From positions 186,001 through 250,000 of the forward strand of contig CANJLC010000001.1 in the NCBI GenBank assembly GCA_947475445.1: a stretch of DNA of 64,000 bases, given 5' to 3'. Numbering within the stretch: the first letter of the stretch is position 1; each line of letters begins with the position of its first letter. Shown here piece after piece: positions 1 through 8,738 of this stretch. The DNA comes from Alphaproteobacteria bacterium (GTDB lineage: Bacteria; Pseudomonadota; Alphaproteobacteria; Micropepsales; Micropepsaceae). Under the pieces are notes generated by a model. It did no database searches and was not told the origin of the DNA. It saw only the letters and a program-made list of their open reading frames with translations. A program made the translations under genes and the position numbers.

Positions 1-766
1 GCACCGGCAGGGTGCGCAGCCCGCGCAGGGCCAGGAAGATGTCATCGCCGCTGGAGAACAGCCCCGTGGTGCCATGGAAATTCACCAGCCGGACGGCATG
101 GTTTTCGTTGGCGGTGATGGCGCCCATCATCAAATCGGCATGGCCGCCGACATATTTGGTCACCGCCTGGATGGAAAGATCGACGCCATGCGCGATTGCG
201 GGAAATAGAAGCGGCGTCGCCCAGGTATTGTCCATCAGCACCGACGCGCCATGCGCATGGGCGATCTTGGCAAGCGCGGGAATGTCCTGCACCTCGAAGG
301 TGAGCGAGCCGGGGCTTTCGCAGAACACGGCCCTGGTGTTGGGCTTCAAATAGGGCGAAATGTCAGCCGTGGGCGGATAGTAAGTCGTCTCGACGCCAAA
401 ACGGCGAAGATGCTTGTCGCAGAAATCCCGCGTCGGCTCATAGACGCTGTCCACCATCAGCAAATGATCGCCGGCGCCCACCACGGACAGGATCGCGGTG
501 GCGCAGGCGTTCAGCCCCGACGGCACCAGCACGGTGCGCGCGCCGCCTTCCAGCGCGCACAGCGCTTCCTCGAGGCTGGCGGAGCTGGGCGTGCCCCGCC
601 GGCCATAGACATAGTCCTGTTGGCGCGATTCCAGTGTTGCCAAATCCGGAAACAGGAAAGTCGAGGCGCGGTAGACCGGCGTATTCACCGCGCCGAAATG
701 ATCCTCGCTCATGCGGCCGGCAGATACGGCGATAGTGTCTGGCTTGCCGTCGTTCTTGTCAGTCAT
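1..766 (-). CDS. metC: Cystathionine beta-lyase (PLP-dependent), 3' end outside window
   Basis: Translating the minus strand from the ATG at 764-766 gives an open frame of 255 codons that leaves the window at the left edge, so the C-terminal part is missing. The protein has the Cys/Met-metabolism PLP-enzyme layout: N-terminal YGRRGTPS (about residues 54-61), a cofactor-ring region SGLNACATA (about 83-91), MDNTWATP (about 178-185) and the Schiff-base lysine in TKYVGGH (about K204). This family splits cystathionine to homocysteine, pyruvate and ammonia. The start codon overlaps the end of the upstream peptide transporter gene by 8 bases, which implies co-transcription. With cysK and sseA upstream on the same strand, a sulfur amino acid role fits. 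A related gamma-lyase activity cannot be excluded. Confidence 0.88.
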   Translation of the reverse strand, partial: MTDKNDGKPDTIAVSAGRMSEDHFGAVNTPVYRASTFLFPDLATLESRQQDYVYGRRGTPSSASLEEALCALEGGARTVLVPSGLNACATAILSVVGAGDHLLMVDSVYEPTRDFCDKHLRRFGVETTYYPPTADISPYLKPNTRAVFCESPGSLTFEVQDIPALAKIAHAHGASVLMDNTWATPLLFPAIAHGVDLSIQAVTKYVGGHADLMMGAITANENHAVRLVNFHGTTGLFSSGDDIFLALRGLRTLPV

Positions 767-2132
767 GGCGCTTTTCTAGGAATGGGCGCAGCGGTTTTTC
801 CATGATCCAGATCATCGCGCCTGCCAACAGGCCGATGGCCGCGAGCATCAGGAAAAAGGTGGAATGGCCCATGCGTTCCCACAGTGTGCCCAGCCATCCC
901 TGCAGGAAGCCGCCGCCCAGGAAGTTGGGCAGGAAGTTGACCCCTATCATCAGAGAGACGATGCGCACCGGCGCTACCTTGGAATAAAGCGAGATGCTGA
1001 TCGGGGACAGATAGATTTCGCCAGTTGTTATGAGGACAAAATAAGCCAACAGCCACAGCCAGCTGATCTTGTCAGCGCCGCCATGCCAGGCGGCAAAGGC
1101 GATCAGGACAAAGGAGGCCGCAAGCAGAACGCAGCCAAAGGCGATCTTGTACATCGAATTGGGCTCGCGCAGCGTCGCGGCCTGACGCGCCCAGAAAGAC
1201 ACCAGGAACGGCGTGAAAGCGAAGATGATGAAGGGGTTGAAGGACTGGAACCAGGTCACGGGAATTTGCCAGTCAATCAGGCCGGGAATGAAGCGGCGAT
1301 CCGTGTTGGCGTCGGCATACAGCGCCATGACGTTGCCCTGCTGTTCGTAGCAGGCCCACCACAGGGTTAGCGGAATGACCAGCAGCAACAGCGCCAGGAT
1401 GGATTTCCATTCCTCGCGGCTCAGCGGCACTTTTTCCATCGCCTTGCGTTCGCGCAGTGCTTCCTTGGGCAGGTGCTTCCAGCCGATGATGTAGACCGCA
1501 AACGCAATCAACATGCCGAAGCCGGCAGCGCCAAAGCCATAATGCCAGCCCACCGTCTCGCCCAACGTCCCGGCAATGAAGGGCGCGATGAAAGCGCCCA
1601 GATTGACGCCAACATAAAATATGGAATAGGCGCGGTCTCGGCGGCTGTCGCCCTGGCGGTACAGCATGCCGACCTGCGCGGTAGTATTGGTCTTGAAAAA
1701 TCCGCCACCGAAAATCAGCAGAGTCAGGGCGGGAAACAGAAGTGCTTCGGAGGCCATCATGAAATGGCCGAAAGCCATCATTGCGATGCCGATCATGGCG
1801 GCGGCGCGCTGGCCGATGAAATTGTCCGCGATCCAGCCGCCCAGCAGCGGTGTGGCGTAAATCAGGCCAGTATAGGTGCCGTAAATCAGCGATGAGAGCG
1901 GCTGCGGTCCCAGCGGGCCCGCCATCATTTCAAAGAAGCTTTTTACCTGCGTGTAAAACAGGACATTTTCGACGTGACCCGGCAGCAGCAAATATTTGGT
2001 CAGATACAGCACCAGAAGCGCGCGCATCCCATAATAGGAGAAGCGCTCCCACATCTCGGTGCCAAACAGGAATGTCAGGCCGCGCGGATGCCCGAACAGG
2101 GTCTTTTCGGGTGCGGTGTCCAGTTTGGCCAT
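759..2132 (-). CDS. POT/PTR family proton-coupled oligopeptide transporter
   Basis: A 457-residue, very hydrophobic inner-membrane protein of the POT branch of the major facilitator superfamily, which imports di- and tripeptides with protons. The first helix carries the family ExxER signature (E26, E29, R30 in EMWERFSYYG). A PTR2-type motif follows near GGWIADNFIGQR, then FYVGVNLGAFIAPF. The length is normal for bacterial DtpT/YjdL-like members. It sits between the GNAT gene (59 bp upstream) and metC, whose start overlaps its stop, so it is probably part of the same minus-strand operon. Substrate specificity cannot be read from sequence. Confidence 0.92.
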   Translation of the reverse strand: MAKLDTAPEKTLFGHPRGLTFLFGTEMWERFSYYGMRALLVLYLTKYLLLPGHVENVLFYTQVKSFFEMMAGPLGPQPLSSLIYGTYTGLIYATPLLGGWIADNFIGQRAAAMIGIAMMAFGHFMMASEALLFPALTLLIFGGGFFKTNTTAQVGMLYRQGDSRRDRAYSIFYVGVNLGAFIAPFIAGTLGETVGWHYGFGAAGFGMLIAFAVYIIGWKHLPKEALRERKAMEKVPLSREEWKSILALLLLVIPLTLWWACYEQQGNVMALYADANTDRRFIPGLIDWQIPVTWFQSFNPFIIFAFTPFLVSFWARQAATLREPNSMYKIAFGCVLLAASFVLIAFAAWHGGADKISWLWLLAYFVLITTGEIYLSPISISLYSKVAPVRIVSLMIGVNFLPNFLGGGFLQGWLGTLWERMGHSTFFLMLAAIGLLAGAMIWIMEKPLRPFLEKRHD

Positions 2133-2191
2133 GAAAGCCTCAGTCTCGTCGAAGGCGACTGTGCCTCAAGCGCTGCCCTTGTTGCAATCGG

Positions 2192-2734
2192 CTATTTTTG
2201 AGGGCCTTTTTGCCCCTCAAGCAATTCGACAAAACGCTCTTCGCGCGAATAGGGCACGAACCCCATGCGCTGGTAGAGGGGCAGGGCACGCGGACTGTCC
2301 AGGGTGCAGGTGTTGACCGTCAGCCGCGAGATCGGATGGCTCCAGGCATTCATGCAGCTGTGATAGAGGAAGAAAAAACTCAGGTGCTTGCCCTGTGCTT
2401 CCGGCATCAGGCCGAAATAGGCGATGTTGGCGCTGCCGTCCGCCTTGAGCTCAATCTCCGACATGCCGGCCGGATTTCCTTCCTCGTACAGGACATACAG
2501 AAGGTTGGTCGGGGCGTGGATGATCTCGGCCAGCCTGTCATGGCTGATCTTGCGCCGGTCCACCCAGAAATAGCGATCGCCGATCGTGTCATAAAGGTAG
2601 CGGTAGAAATGCGTCGGCGGTTTTTCGCTGCGCAGGATGGCGTGGCGACCGCGCGGGCTGGGCGGCGGCAGGGCAGACGGCTTGGCCGTCATCTCCAGGA
2701 ACGTCACGGTCATGGCGATGCGGCGTGCGCTCAT
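2192..2734 (-). CDS. GNAT family N-acetyltransferase
   Basis: A 180-residue protein that looks like a GNAT acetyltransferase: a central region ending in IAYFGLMPEAQGKHLS, where the QGKHLS loop resembles the acetyl-CoA pyrophosphate-binding Q/RxxGxG/A motif, then LTVNTCTLDSPRALPLYQRMGF, the classic C-terminal NxxxRAlxlYxrxGF pattern. The acceptor substrate is unknown. I chose the ATG at 2732-2734 because it forms an ATGA overlap with the sseA stop; a longer frame opens 36 bases upstream but would run into sseA. Co-transcription with sseA is likely. Confidence 0.85.
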   Translation of the reverse strand: MSARRIAMTVTFLEMTAKPSALPPPSPRGRHAILRSEKPPTHFYRYLYDTIGDRYFWVDRRKISHDRLAEIIHAPTNLLYVLYEEGNPAGMSEIELKADGSANIAYFGLMPEAQGKHLSFFFLYHSCMNAWSHPISRLTVNTCTLDSPRALPLYQRMGFVPYSREERFVELLEGQKGPQK

Positions 2735-3555
2735 CCCGTCACCACCTCGCTGTCGCTGCGTCCGCCCCATTCCGCCCAGGACCCGTCATAAAGTGCGGTG
2801 TCGGCTGCGCCCAGCTGCGCCAGCGCCAGCATCAGGATCGCGGCGGTCACGCCCGAGCCGCAGCTGGTGATGATGGGTGCGCGTAGATCGACGCCTTTTT
2901 CAGCGAAAGTGCGCCTGAGGTCCTCATCATGCTTCAATGTGCCGTCACTGTTCAGCAGGCTGCGGAAATGCACATTCACGGCGCCCGGCATATGACCGGA
3001 ACGCACGCCGGGGCGCGGTTCTTTCTCTTCGCCGGTAAAGCGGCTGGCGCTGCGCGCATCCAGTATCTGCACATGGCCCAGCGCGGCTTTCACGCCGTCA
3101 AAGTCGCGCAGCTGCCTCGAGGTGAAATGAGGCACAAATTGCGAGGAGACGGGCTTGGCGGCGCCTGTTTCCAGCGCGCGCCCTTCGCTTTTCCATTTTG
3201 GCATGCCGCCATCCAGCACGGCAACCTTGTCATGGCCGGACAGGCGCAGCATCCACCACAGCCGGGCAGCGGAAAACAGCCCCGAGCCGTCATAGACCAC
3301 CACGGTATCGTCGTTGCCAATGCCGAGCGCGGCGATATCGCGCGCAAAATCGTCGGGCGCGGGCAGCATGTGCGGCAGGCTGGTGGAATGGTCTGAAAGC
3401 GCATCCAGGTCGTAAAACACCGCACCGGGAATATGGCCGGTTTCGAACTCGGCCTTGGGGTCGCGCTTGTCAGCGGCCATGTACCAGGACACATCCACTG
3501 GCCGCACATCGGCCAGATGTGCCGCAAGCCAATCGGTGGAGACCAGGTTATCCAT
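2731..3555 (-). CDS. sseA: 3-mercaptopyruvate/thiosulfate sulfurtransferase (two rhodanese domains)
   Basis: A 274-residue tandem rhodanese protein. The N-terminal, non-catalytic rhodanese repeat covers roughly residues 1-130 and the second repeat about 150-274. The active-site loop is CGSGVTA, with nucleophilic Cys232. The CG-S-G-x-T/A form of this loop is typical of 3-mercaptopyruvate sulfurtransferases rather than thiosulfate rhodaneses. The enzyme moves sulfur from 3-mercaptopyruvate to thiols or cyanide. It lies 16 bp after cysK, and its stop overlaps the GNAT start, so it belongs to the same sulfur-related minus-strand operon. Confidence 0.9.
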   Translation of the reverse strand: MDNLVSTDWLAAHLADVRPVDVSWYMAADKRDPKAEFETGHIPGAVFYDLDALSDHSTSLPHMLPAPDDFARDIAALGIGNDDTVVVYDGSGLFSAARLWWMLRLSGHDKVAVLDGGMPKWKSEGRALETGAAKPVSSQFVPHFTSRQLRDFDGVKAALGHVQILDARSASRFTGEEKEPRPGVRSGHMPGAVNVHFRSLLNSDGTLKHDEDLRRTFAEKGVDLRAPIITSCGSGVTAAILMLALAQLGAADTALYDGSWAEWGGRSDSEVVTG

Positions 3556-3571
3556 CAGGCCCCATTGTCCT

Positions 3572-4606
3572 TCATGTAAAGGGAACGCTGACCGTGGCGC
3601 GCGGTTTCGTCAGCCAGGGCGGCGTGGGCAACCCCTTGGCGCGCAGGAATTCCGGGTTGAACAATTTGCTCTGGTAGCGGTTGCCGTAATCGCAAAGCAC
3701 CGTGACGATGGTGTGACCGGGACCCATCTCCTTGGCCATGCGGATGGCGGCGGCGACATTGATGCCGGTCGAGCCGCCCATGCACAGCCCTTCATGCTCC
3801 AGAAGATCGAAGATCAGGGGCAGGGCTTCCTCGTCGGGAATCTCATAGGCGTCGTCGATCGGCGCGCCTTCTAGATTGCCGGTGACGCGACTCTGTCCAA
3901 TTCCTTCCGTGATGGAGCTGCCATGCATCTCCAGCGTGCCCTTCTTGATCCAGCTATAGATCGCGGCGCCCAGCGGATCGGCGGCGGCGATCCTGACCTT
4001 GGGATTGAATTTCTTCAGGGCAATCGCCACACCGGCCAGCGTTCCGCCGGTGCCCACGGCGCAGGTGAAGCCGTCCACCGTGCCGCCGGTCTGGTCCCAT
4101 ATCTCAGGGCCGGTGCCTTCGATATGCGCCCGGCGGTTGGCGACATTGTCGAACTGGTTGGCCCAGATCGCGCCATTGGGTTCGCTTTTCGCCAGCTGCT
4201 CGGCCAGCCGGCCGGACAGGCGGACATAATTGTTCGGGTCCTTGTAGGGCACGGCGGGCACTTCGATCAGTTCCGCGCCCAGCAGGCGCAGCGCGTCCTT
4301 CTTTTCCTGGCTCTGGGTGTCGGGAATGACAATCACGGTCTTGAATCCCAGCGCGTTGGCCACCACCGCCAGGCCGATGCCGGTATTGCCGGCCGTGCCT
4401 TCGACGATGGTGCCGCCGGGGCGCAGCTCGCCGCGCGCAATCGCATCCTTGATGATGAAAAGCCCGGCGCGGTCCTTGACCGACTGGCCGGGATTGAGGA
4501 ATTCCGCCTTGCCCAGAATCTCGCATCCGGTTTGCTCCGAGGCCCGGTTCAGGCGGATCAGGGGCGTATTGCCGATGGCGGCGATGACATCATGTTTTAT
4601 GGACAT
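3572..4606 (-). CDS. cysK: Cysteine synthase A (O-acetylserine sulfhydrylase)
   Basis: A 344-residue fold-type II PLP enzyme that makes cysteine from O-acetylserine and sulfide. Visible signatures are the PLP lysine in PGQSVKDRA (K44), the substrate loop EGTAGNTGIG (usually GTSGNTG) and the phosphate-binding GTGGT (VGTGGTLAGV). It is somewhat longer than enteric CysK (about 320), with extra C-terminal residues; such longer forms are common in alphaproteobacteria. A cystathionine beta-synthase-like role is possible but no CBS domains are present. sseA follows at 16 bp, and tag lies 31 bp upstream on the same strand. Confidence 0.9.
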   Translation of the reverse strand: MSIKHDVIAAIGNTPLIRLNRASEQTGCEILGKAEFLNPGQSVKDRAGLFIIKDAIARGELRPGGTIVEGTAGNTGIGLAVVANALGFKTVIVIPDTQSQEKKDALRLLGAELIEVPAVPYKDPNNYVRLSGRLAEQLAKSEPNGAIWANQFDNVANRRAHIEGTGPEIWDQTGGTVDGFTCAVGTGGTLAGVAIALKKFNPKVRIAAADPLGAAIYSWIKKGTLEMHGSSITEGIGQSRVTGNLEGAPIDDAYEIPDEEALPLIFDLLEHEGLCMGGSTGINVAAAIRMAKEMGPGHTIVTVLCDYGNRYQSKLFNPEFLRAKGLPTPPWLTKPRATVSVPFT

Positions 4607-4637
4607 GGCCGGAACCTAGAGCCCCCGCCGGGGCGCT

Positions 4638-5234
4638 TCAAGAGGACTTCCGCCCGGCCAATTTGGCGCAGTCGGCATGGCGAAAACACGTGGTCAGATG
4701 GTCATTGACCATGCCCGTCGCCTGGGCAAAGGCATAGACAATGACCGGTCCGCAGAAATTGAAGCCGCGCTGTTTCAGTTCCTTGGCCAGGCCTTCGCTC
4801 ATTTCGGTCTGGGCGGGCACCTGGCCCTTCGTCTTGAAGCGATTGGTCTGCGGCTTGCCGCCGACATGTTTCCAGATCAGCTCGGTAAAGCCGCCCGGTT
4901 CTTTCTCCTGGATTTCCAGCCACAGTTTGGCGCCGCGGATGGCGGCGTCTATCTTGGCGCGGCTGCGAATAATGCCTTCATTCTTCAGCAGGCGTTCCAC
5001 GTCGCGCCGGCCATAGCGCGCAATTTTCTCCGGATCGAATTCGTGGAAGGCTTTGCGGAAATTTTCCCGCTTGCGCAGGATGGTGATCCAGGAGAGTCCG
5101 GCCTGGAATCCGTCCAGTACCAGTTTTTCATAAAGTGCGCGGGCATCATATTCCGGCACGCCCCATTCGGTGTCGTGATAGGAAAGATAGGGCTTGTCTT
5201 CGCCCGGCCACACGCAACGCGTTTTTTCTGCCAT
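4638..5234 (-). CDS. tag: DNA-3-methyladenine glycosylase I
   Basis: A 198-residue Tag-type helix-hairpin-helix glycosylase that removes 3-methyladenine from alkylated DNA. It begins with RCVWPG...YLSYHDTEWG, holding the N-terminal zinc Cys and His, continues with FQAGLSWITILRKRE, which lines the base pocket, and ends with NDHLTTCFRH, the C-terminal zinc His/Cys pair. Length matches the family (about 190). The gene lies 19 bp after ygfZ and upstream of cysK, apparently as a passenger in the operon. No Ada-type regulator is visible nearby. Confidence 0.94.
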   Translation of the reverse strand: MAEKTRCVWPGEDKPYLSYHDTEWGVPEYDARALYEKLVLDGFQAGLSWITILRKRENFRKAFHEFDPEKIARYGRRDVERLLKNEGIIRSRAKIDAAIRGAKLWLEIQEKEPGGFTELIWKHVGGKPQTNRFKTKGQVPAQTEMSEGLAKELKQRGFNFCGPVIVYAFAQATGMVNDHLTTCFRHADCAKLAGRKSS

Positions 5235-5253
5235 GCGCCAGCCTCCCTTCGGA

Positions 5254-6060
5254 TCAATCCAGCCAGCTTGGCTTGCTCAGGACAACGGGAATATTTTCCA
5301 CGGCAAGCCCAACCTGGTTGCCTTCGAGGCGGTCCAGCCGCACCAGCGCGAACGCCATTGCGCCGTAAACCGAAACCAGTTCGCCAATGGAGGTGTCGCC
5401 TGCCATTACTTCTGCACCGGCAGGCGGCAAACCCGCTTCGGCGCTGACGGCCAATAGGCGCTTGCGCGCCGTGCCGCGATGCTTCATGCGCGCCGTCAAT
5501 TCCTGTCCGACATAGCAGCCCTTGTCGAAGGCAATGGCATGCAGTTCATCCAGGCCCGCATCCAGTGCGAATATCTTGTCGCTGCCGAAATCGCTGCTTT
5601 CCGGTACGCCCAGCGCCAGGCGCGCCGCATGATATATGGCGGGGCCCGGCAGTTCCGCCGGCAATTCGGCCACGGCGCCGATGCTGCGCGTGCCGAGCGC
5701 GGCCAGGCGCGGATCGGCAAATGTGATGGCGCGTTCGGCGGGCCGTCCCGTCAGCCCGGCATAGACCCCCAGCTGCGGCCGCAACGCAATTTCCACTTTT
5801 GTGCGCAGGCGGTAGAGCTTCAGTTTCTTGAGCAGGCTTTCCGCACCCGCCGCCGCGCAATCCAGCAGCACGGCGCCTTCGCCTTCGGCGATCAGGAAAT
5901 CGAACAGGATCTTGCCCTGCGGCGCCAGCAGTGCGGCATAGAGCGCCCGATCCGGGGCCAGGCCGGCCAGGTCATTGGTCACCAGGCCTTGCAGGAAAGG
6001 CCGGGCTTCGGGCCCCTCCAGGGCGATGACGGCGCGGTCGGACAAATGAACGGATTCCAT
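5254..6060 (-). CDS. ygfZ: YgfZ/GcvT-like folate-binding protein
   Basis: A 268-residue member of the YgfZ (COG0354) family, which binds tetrahydrofolate and supports assembly or repair of certain Fe-S enzymes such as MiaB. The diagnostic K-G-C-Y-x-G-Q-E motif is present as KGCYVGQELTARMKHRG, with the conserved Cys. The upstream segment (about residues 1-110) is the GcvT-like fold, starting SVHLSDRAVIALEGPEARPFLQGLVTND. It is first in a minus-strand run and divergent from the dihydroorotase gene, with 64 bp between them for both promoters. Confidence 0.9.
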   Translation of the reverse strand: MESVHLSDRAVIALEGPEARPFLQGLVTNDLAGLAPDRALYAALLAPQGKILFDFLIAEGEGAVLLDCAAAGAESLLKKLKLYRLRTKVEIALRPQLGVYAGLTGRPAERAITFADPRLAALGTRSIGAVAELPAELPGPAIYHAARLALGVPESSDFGSDKIFALDAGLDELHAIAFDKGCYVGQELTARMKHRGTARKRLLAVSAEAGLPPAGAEVMAGDTSIGELVSVYGAMAFALVRLDRLEGNQVGLAVENIPVVLSKPSWLD

Positions 6061-6124
6061 GGCTTAGGAAGTAGTCCCTGACGTCAATCTTGCCAAGGTG
6101 CGGGGGGAGGGGCTAACTCGCCCC

Positions 6125-7462
6125 ATGAGCCAAACATTCGATCTTCTGGTCCGGGGCGGAACTGTCGCCATGCCGGGCGGTATTGTCCCCGCTGACATCG
6201 GGGTCATTGGCGGACGCATCGCCGCCATCGGCAGCTTTCCGCAGGCCAAGGCCGCGGAAATCTTCGAGGCCAAGGGCCTGCATGTGCTTCCCGGCGCCAT
6301 AGACAGCCAGTGCCATTTCCGCGAACCGGGCAATGAGCACAAGGAAGATTTGGAGAGTGGCAGCCGTGCCGCCGTGCTGGGCGGTGTCACCGGCGTATTC
6401 GAGATGCCCAATACCGCGCCCCCCACCACCAATCGCGCCGCGATCGACGACAAGCTGGCGCGGGCGAAGAATCGCATGCATTGCGATTACGCATTTTATG
6501 TCGGCGCGACGCCCGCCAACATTGCCGAATTGGCAACGCTGGAAAAACTGCCGGGCGTTTGCGGCGTCAAGGCATTCCTGGGCTCGTCAACCGGCACGCT
6601 GCTGCTCAACAAGCCGGAAGACATTCTGGCCGCACTCAAATCCGGCAATCGCCGCGTGGCGGTGCATTCCGAGGATGAAGACCGGCTGATCGCCCGCAAG
6701 CATCTGGCCGAACGCGGCAAGCCGGCCACCCATCCGGTGTGGCGCGATGCCGAAGCGGCGCGCGCCTCGACCGAGCGGGTGCTGGCGCTGGCGAAACAGG
6801 CCGGCCGCCGCCTGCATGTGCTGCATGTCACCACCGGCGACGAAATCCCGCTGCTGGCCGCCGCCAAGGATTTCGCCACGGCGGAAACCACGCCGCAGCA
6901 CCTGACTCTCAGCGCGCCGGAATGTTATGAGCGGCTTGGCACCTATGCCCAGATGAATCCGCCCATTCGCGACGAAAGCCACCGCCAGGCGCTGTGGGGC
7001 GCCATCCGCGACGGCGTGATTGATGTGATCGGCTCCGACCACGCGCCGCACACCCGCGAGGAAAAAGACAAGACCTATCCCGACACGCCCTCGGGCATGC
7101 CCGGGGTGCAGACGCTGGTGACCTTGCTGCTGGATCACGTCAACAAGGGTTCACTGTCCCTGGAGCGTTTTGTCGATCTCACCGCGCATGGCCCGCAGCG
7201 CATTTTCGGCCTTGCCGGCAAGGGCCGCATCGCGCGCGGCTGGGACGCCGACTTCACCATCGTGGACATGAACCACACCCGCACCATCGAAAACAGCTGG
7301 ATCGCCTCGCACTGCGGCTGGACGCCCTTCGACGGGATGAAAACAAAAGGCTGGGCGGTGGCGGCCATCCTGCGCGGCCAGTTCGTGATGCGCGATTTCG
7401 CCCTTGCCGCTGCGTCGCAGGGTCAACCGCTGCGCTTTGTCGAAACCCTGCAGCATTCCTGA
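6125..7462 (+). CDS. pyrC: Dihydroorotase (amidohydrolase family)
   Basis: A 445-residue amidohydrolase related to dihydroorotase, the pyrimidine pathway enzyme that closes carbamoyl-aspartate to dihydroorotate. Seen: VLPGAIDSQCHFREPGNEHKED near the N-terminus, GVTGVFEMPNT, the lysine region GVKAFLGSSTG, HVLHVTTG, and the catalytic aspartate region IGSDHAPHTREEK. The usual HxH metal pair is QxH here (CAG at 6308-6310). From memory the same Q occurs in rhizobial homologues, so it may define a subclass. I chose ATG 6125, preceded by a G-rich Shine-Dalgarno-like stretch, over an in-frame GTG at 6098. The stop overlaps the next gene as TGATG. A hydantoinase-like activity is the main alternative. 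Confidence 0.85.
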   Translation: MSQTFDLLVRGGTVAMPGGIVPADIGVIGGRIAAIGSFPQAKAAEIFEAKGLHVLPGAIDSQCHFREPGNEHKEDLESGSRAAVLGGVTGVFEMPNTAPPTTNRAAIDDKLARAKNRMHCDYAFYVGATPANIAELATLEKLPGVCGVKAFLGSSTGTLLLNKPEDILAALKSGNRRVAVHSEDEDRLIARKHLAERGKPATHPVWRDAEAARASTERVLALAKQAGRRLHVLHVTTGDEIPLLAAAKDFATAETTPQHLTLSAPECYERLGTYAQMNPPIRDESHRQALWGAIRDGVIDVIGSDHAPHTREEKDKTYPDTPSGMPGVQTLVTLLLDHVNKGSLSLERFVDLTAHGPQRIFGLAGKGRIARGWDADFTIVDMNHTRTIENSWIASHCGWTPFDGMKTKGWAVAAILRGQFVMRDFALAAASQGQPLRFVETLQHS

Positions 7463-8115
7463 TGCATTACCTGCTCCTGATCTTTTCGGGCGTGGTGATG
7501 GGCCTTGTCGCGGCGGTGCCGATTGGCCCGGTCAACCTGATCTGCATCCGGCGCACCTTCGCCTTCGGTCCCCTGAACGGCTTTGTGTCGGGCCTTGGCG
7601 CGGCGCTGGGTGACGGCGTCTTCGCCGCCATCACCGGGCTGGGCCTGACCTGGGTGGCGCAGCTGATCGAAGGCTATGCCACCATCATCGAACTGATCGG
7701 CGCGGCGCTGCTGGTGTTTTTCGGGTTTCGCGCATTCCAGGCCAAGGACATGCCGCGGGTAGAAACCGAATGCGCCGATGCCGGCGATCGCGGCGGCGCC
7801 ACGCTGGCCGGGGCGATCGTCTCGACCTTCGCCCTGACCATTACAAATCCGGCAACCTTGCTGGCCTTTACCGCCATGTTCGCCGGCCTGGGGGGAATCG
7901 CGGGCGGGGCCGGCAGCTATAACGACGCCGGTTTCGTGGTCGCCGGGGTGGTCGGGGGGTCCACGGCCTGGTGGCTGGTCCTGACCAGCGTTATCGGGTT
8001 TTTCCACACCCGGATTACCGAGGCGACCATGCGCCTGATCAACCGGATTTCCGGCGTGTTGGTGGCTCTTTTCGGGCTGGCGGTGCTGGGGAACCTGGCC
8101 GCCAAATTCCTCTAG
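7462..8115 (+). CDS. LysE family amino acid exporter
   Basis: A 217-residue integral membrane protein with the LysE/RhtB layout: an N-terminal GPVNLICIRRTFAFGPLNGFVSGLGAALGD segment that resembles the family GPxxxxxxxxxxxxGxxxGxxxxxGxxxGD pattern, a helical pair, a charged linker (about residues 95-112), then ALTITNPATLLAFTAMFAG with the conserved N-P in helix 4. Members export amino acids or other small metabolites. The start codon shares a base with the pyrC stop, so translation is coupled. Substrate unknown. Confidence 0.85.
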   Translation: MHYLLLIFSGVVMGLVAAVPIGPVNLICIRRTFAFGPLNGFVSGLGAALGDGVFAAITGLGLTWVAQLIEGYATIIELIGAALLVFFGFRAFQAKDMPRVETECADAGDRGGATLAGAIVSTFALTITNPATLLAFTAMFAGLGGIAGGAGSYNDAGFVVAGVVGGSTAWWLVLTSVIGFFHTRITEATMRLINRISGVLVALFGLAVLGNLAAKFL

Positions 8116-8219
8116 CCGCCTTGGACCTAAATTCGCCTAAAAGTCGGGGTTTTCTGCCCTTGGGGCTAGGATCACCGGGCGCAGGCACGGTATGAGTGCG
8201 CATTCTTGGAGAACAGATC

Positions 8220-8732
8220 ATGTGGCGTATCGCAGCCTTTCTAGCTGTGTTCCTGACAGTGCTTCCAGCGCAGGCGGCGGATGACGCGCTGAGCGCGGAA
8301 GCCAACCAGGCCTATCTGGCCGCCAATGCCAAAAAGCCCGGCGTGATCGTCCGTCCCGACGGGCTGCAGTTCAAGATTTTGCAGAATGGGTTCGGCAAGC
8401 GTCCTTACTTCACCGACACGGTCCAGGTTTACTACACCGGCACACTGATCAACGGCACGCTGTTCGACGGCACTTCACCGGGACTTCCGGCCACCTTCAA
8501 GGTCAATGGCGTGATTCCCGGCTGGATCGAAGCGCTCACCATCATGCGTGAAGGCGATCACTGGCAATTGGTGATCCCCGCGCATCTGGCCTATGGCGAC
8601 CGCGGCCGCGGCGGCATCATTCCGCCCAACCAGACCCTGGTGTTCGATATGCGCCTGGTGACCACCACGCCGGCGCCCAGGAAAGGCGAGAAGGGCTATA
8701 TCCCCGATCCCAACGACAAAGACGACCGTTAG
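8220..8732 (+). CDS. Secreted FKBP-type peptidyl-prolyl cis-trans isomerase
   Basis: A 170-residue protein with a cleavable signal peptide (MWRIAAFLAVFLTVLPAQA, cut about A19) and one FKBP domain: VQVYYTGTLINGTLFDG, VIPGWIEALTIMREGDHWQLVIPAHLAYG and GIIPPNQTLVFDMRLV. It probably speeds proline isomerisation during folding in the periplasm. ATG 8220 follows TTGGAG at suitable spacing; an upstream GTG (8196) would mask the signal peptide. It lies 6 bp before the glucan synthase gene, which suggests a linked exported-protein unit. A C-terminal charged tail (about residues 150-170) is typical of exported FKBPs. Confidence 0.92.
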   Translation: MWRIAAFLAVFLTVLPAQAADDALSAEANQAYLAANAKKPGVIVRPDGLQFKILQNGFGKRPYFTDTVQVYYTGTLINGTLFDGTSPGLPATFKVNGVIPGWIEALTIMREGDHWQLVIPAHLAYGDRGRGGIIPPNQTLVFDMRLVTTTPAPRKGEKGYIPDPNDKDDR

Positions 8733-8738
8733 TCGCGG

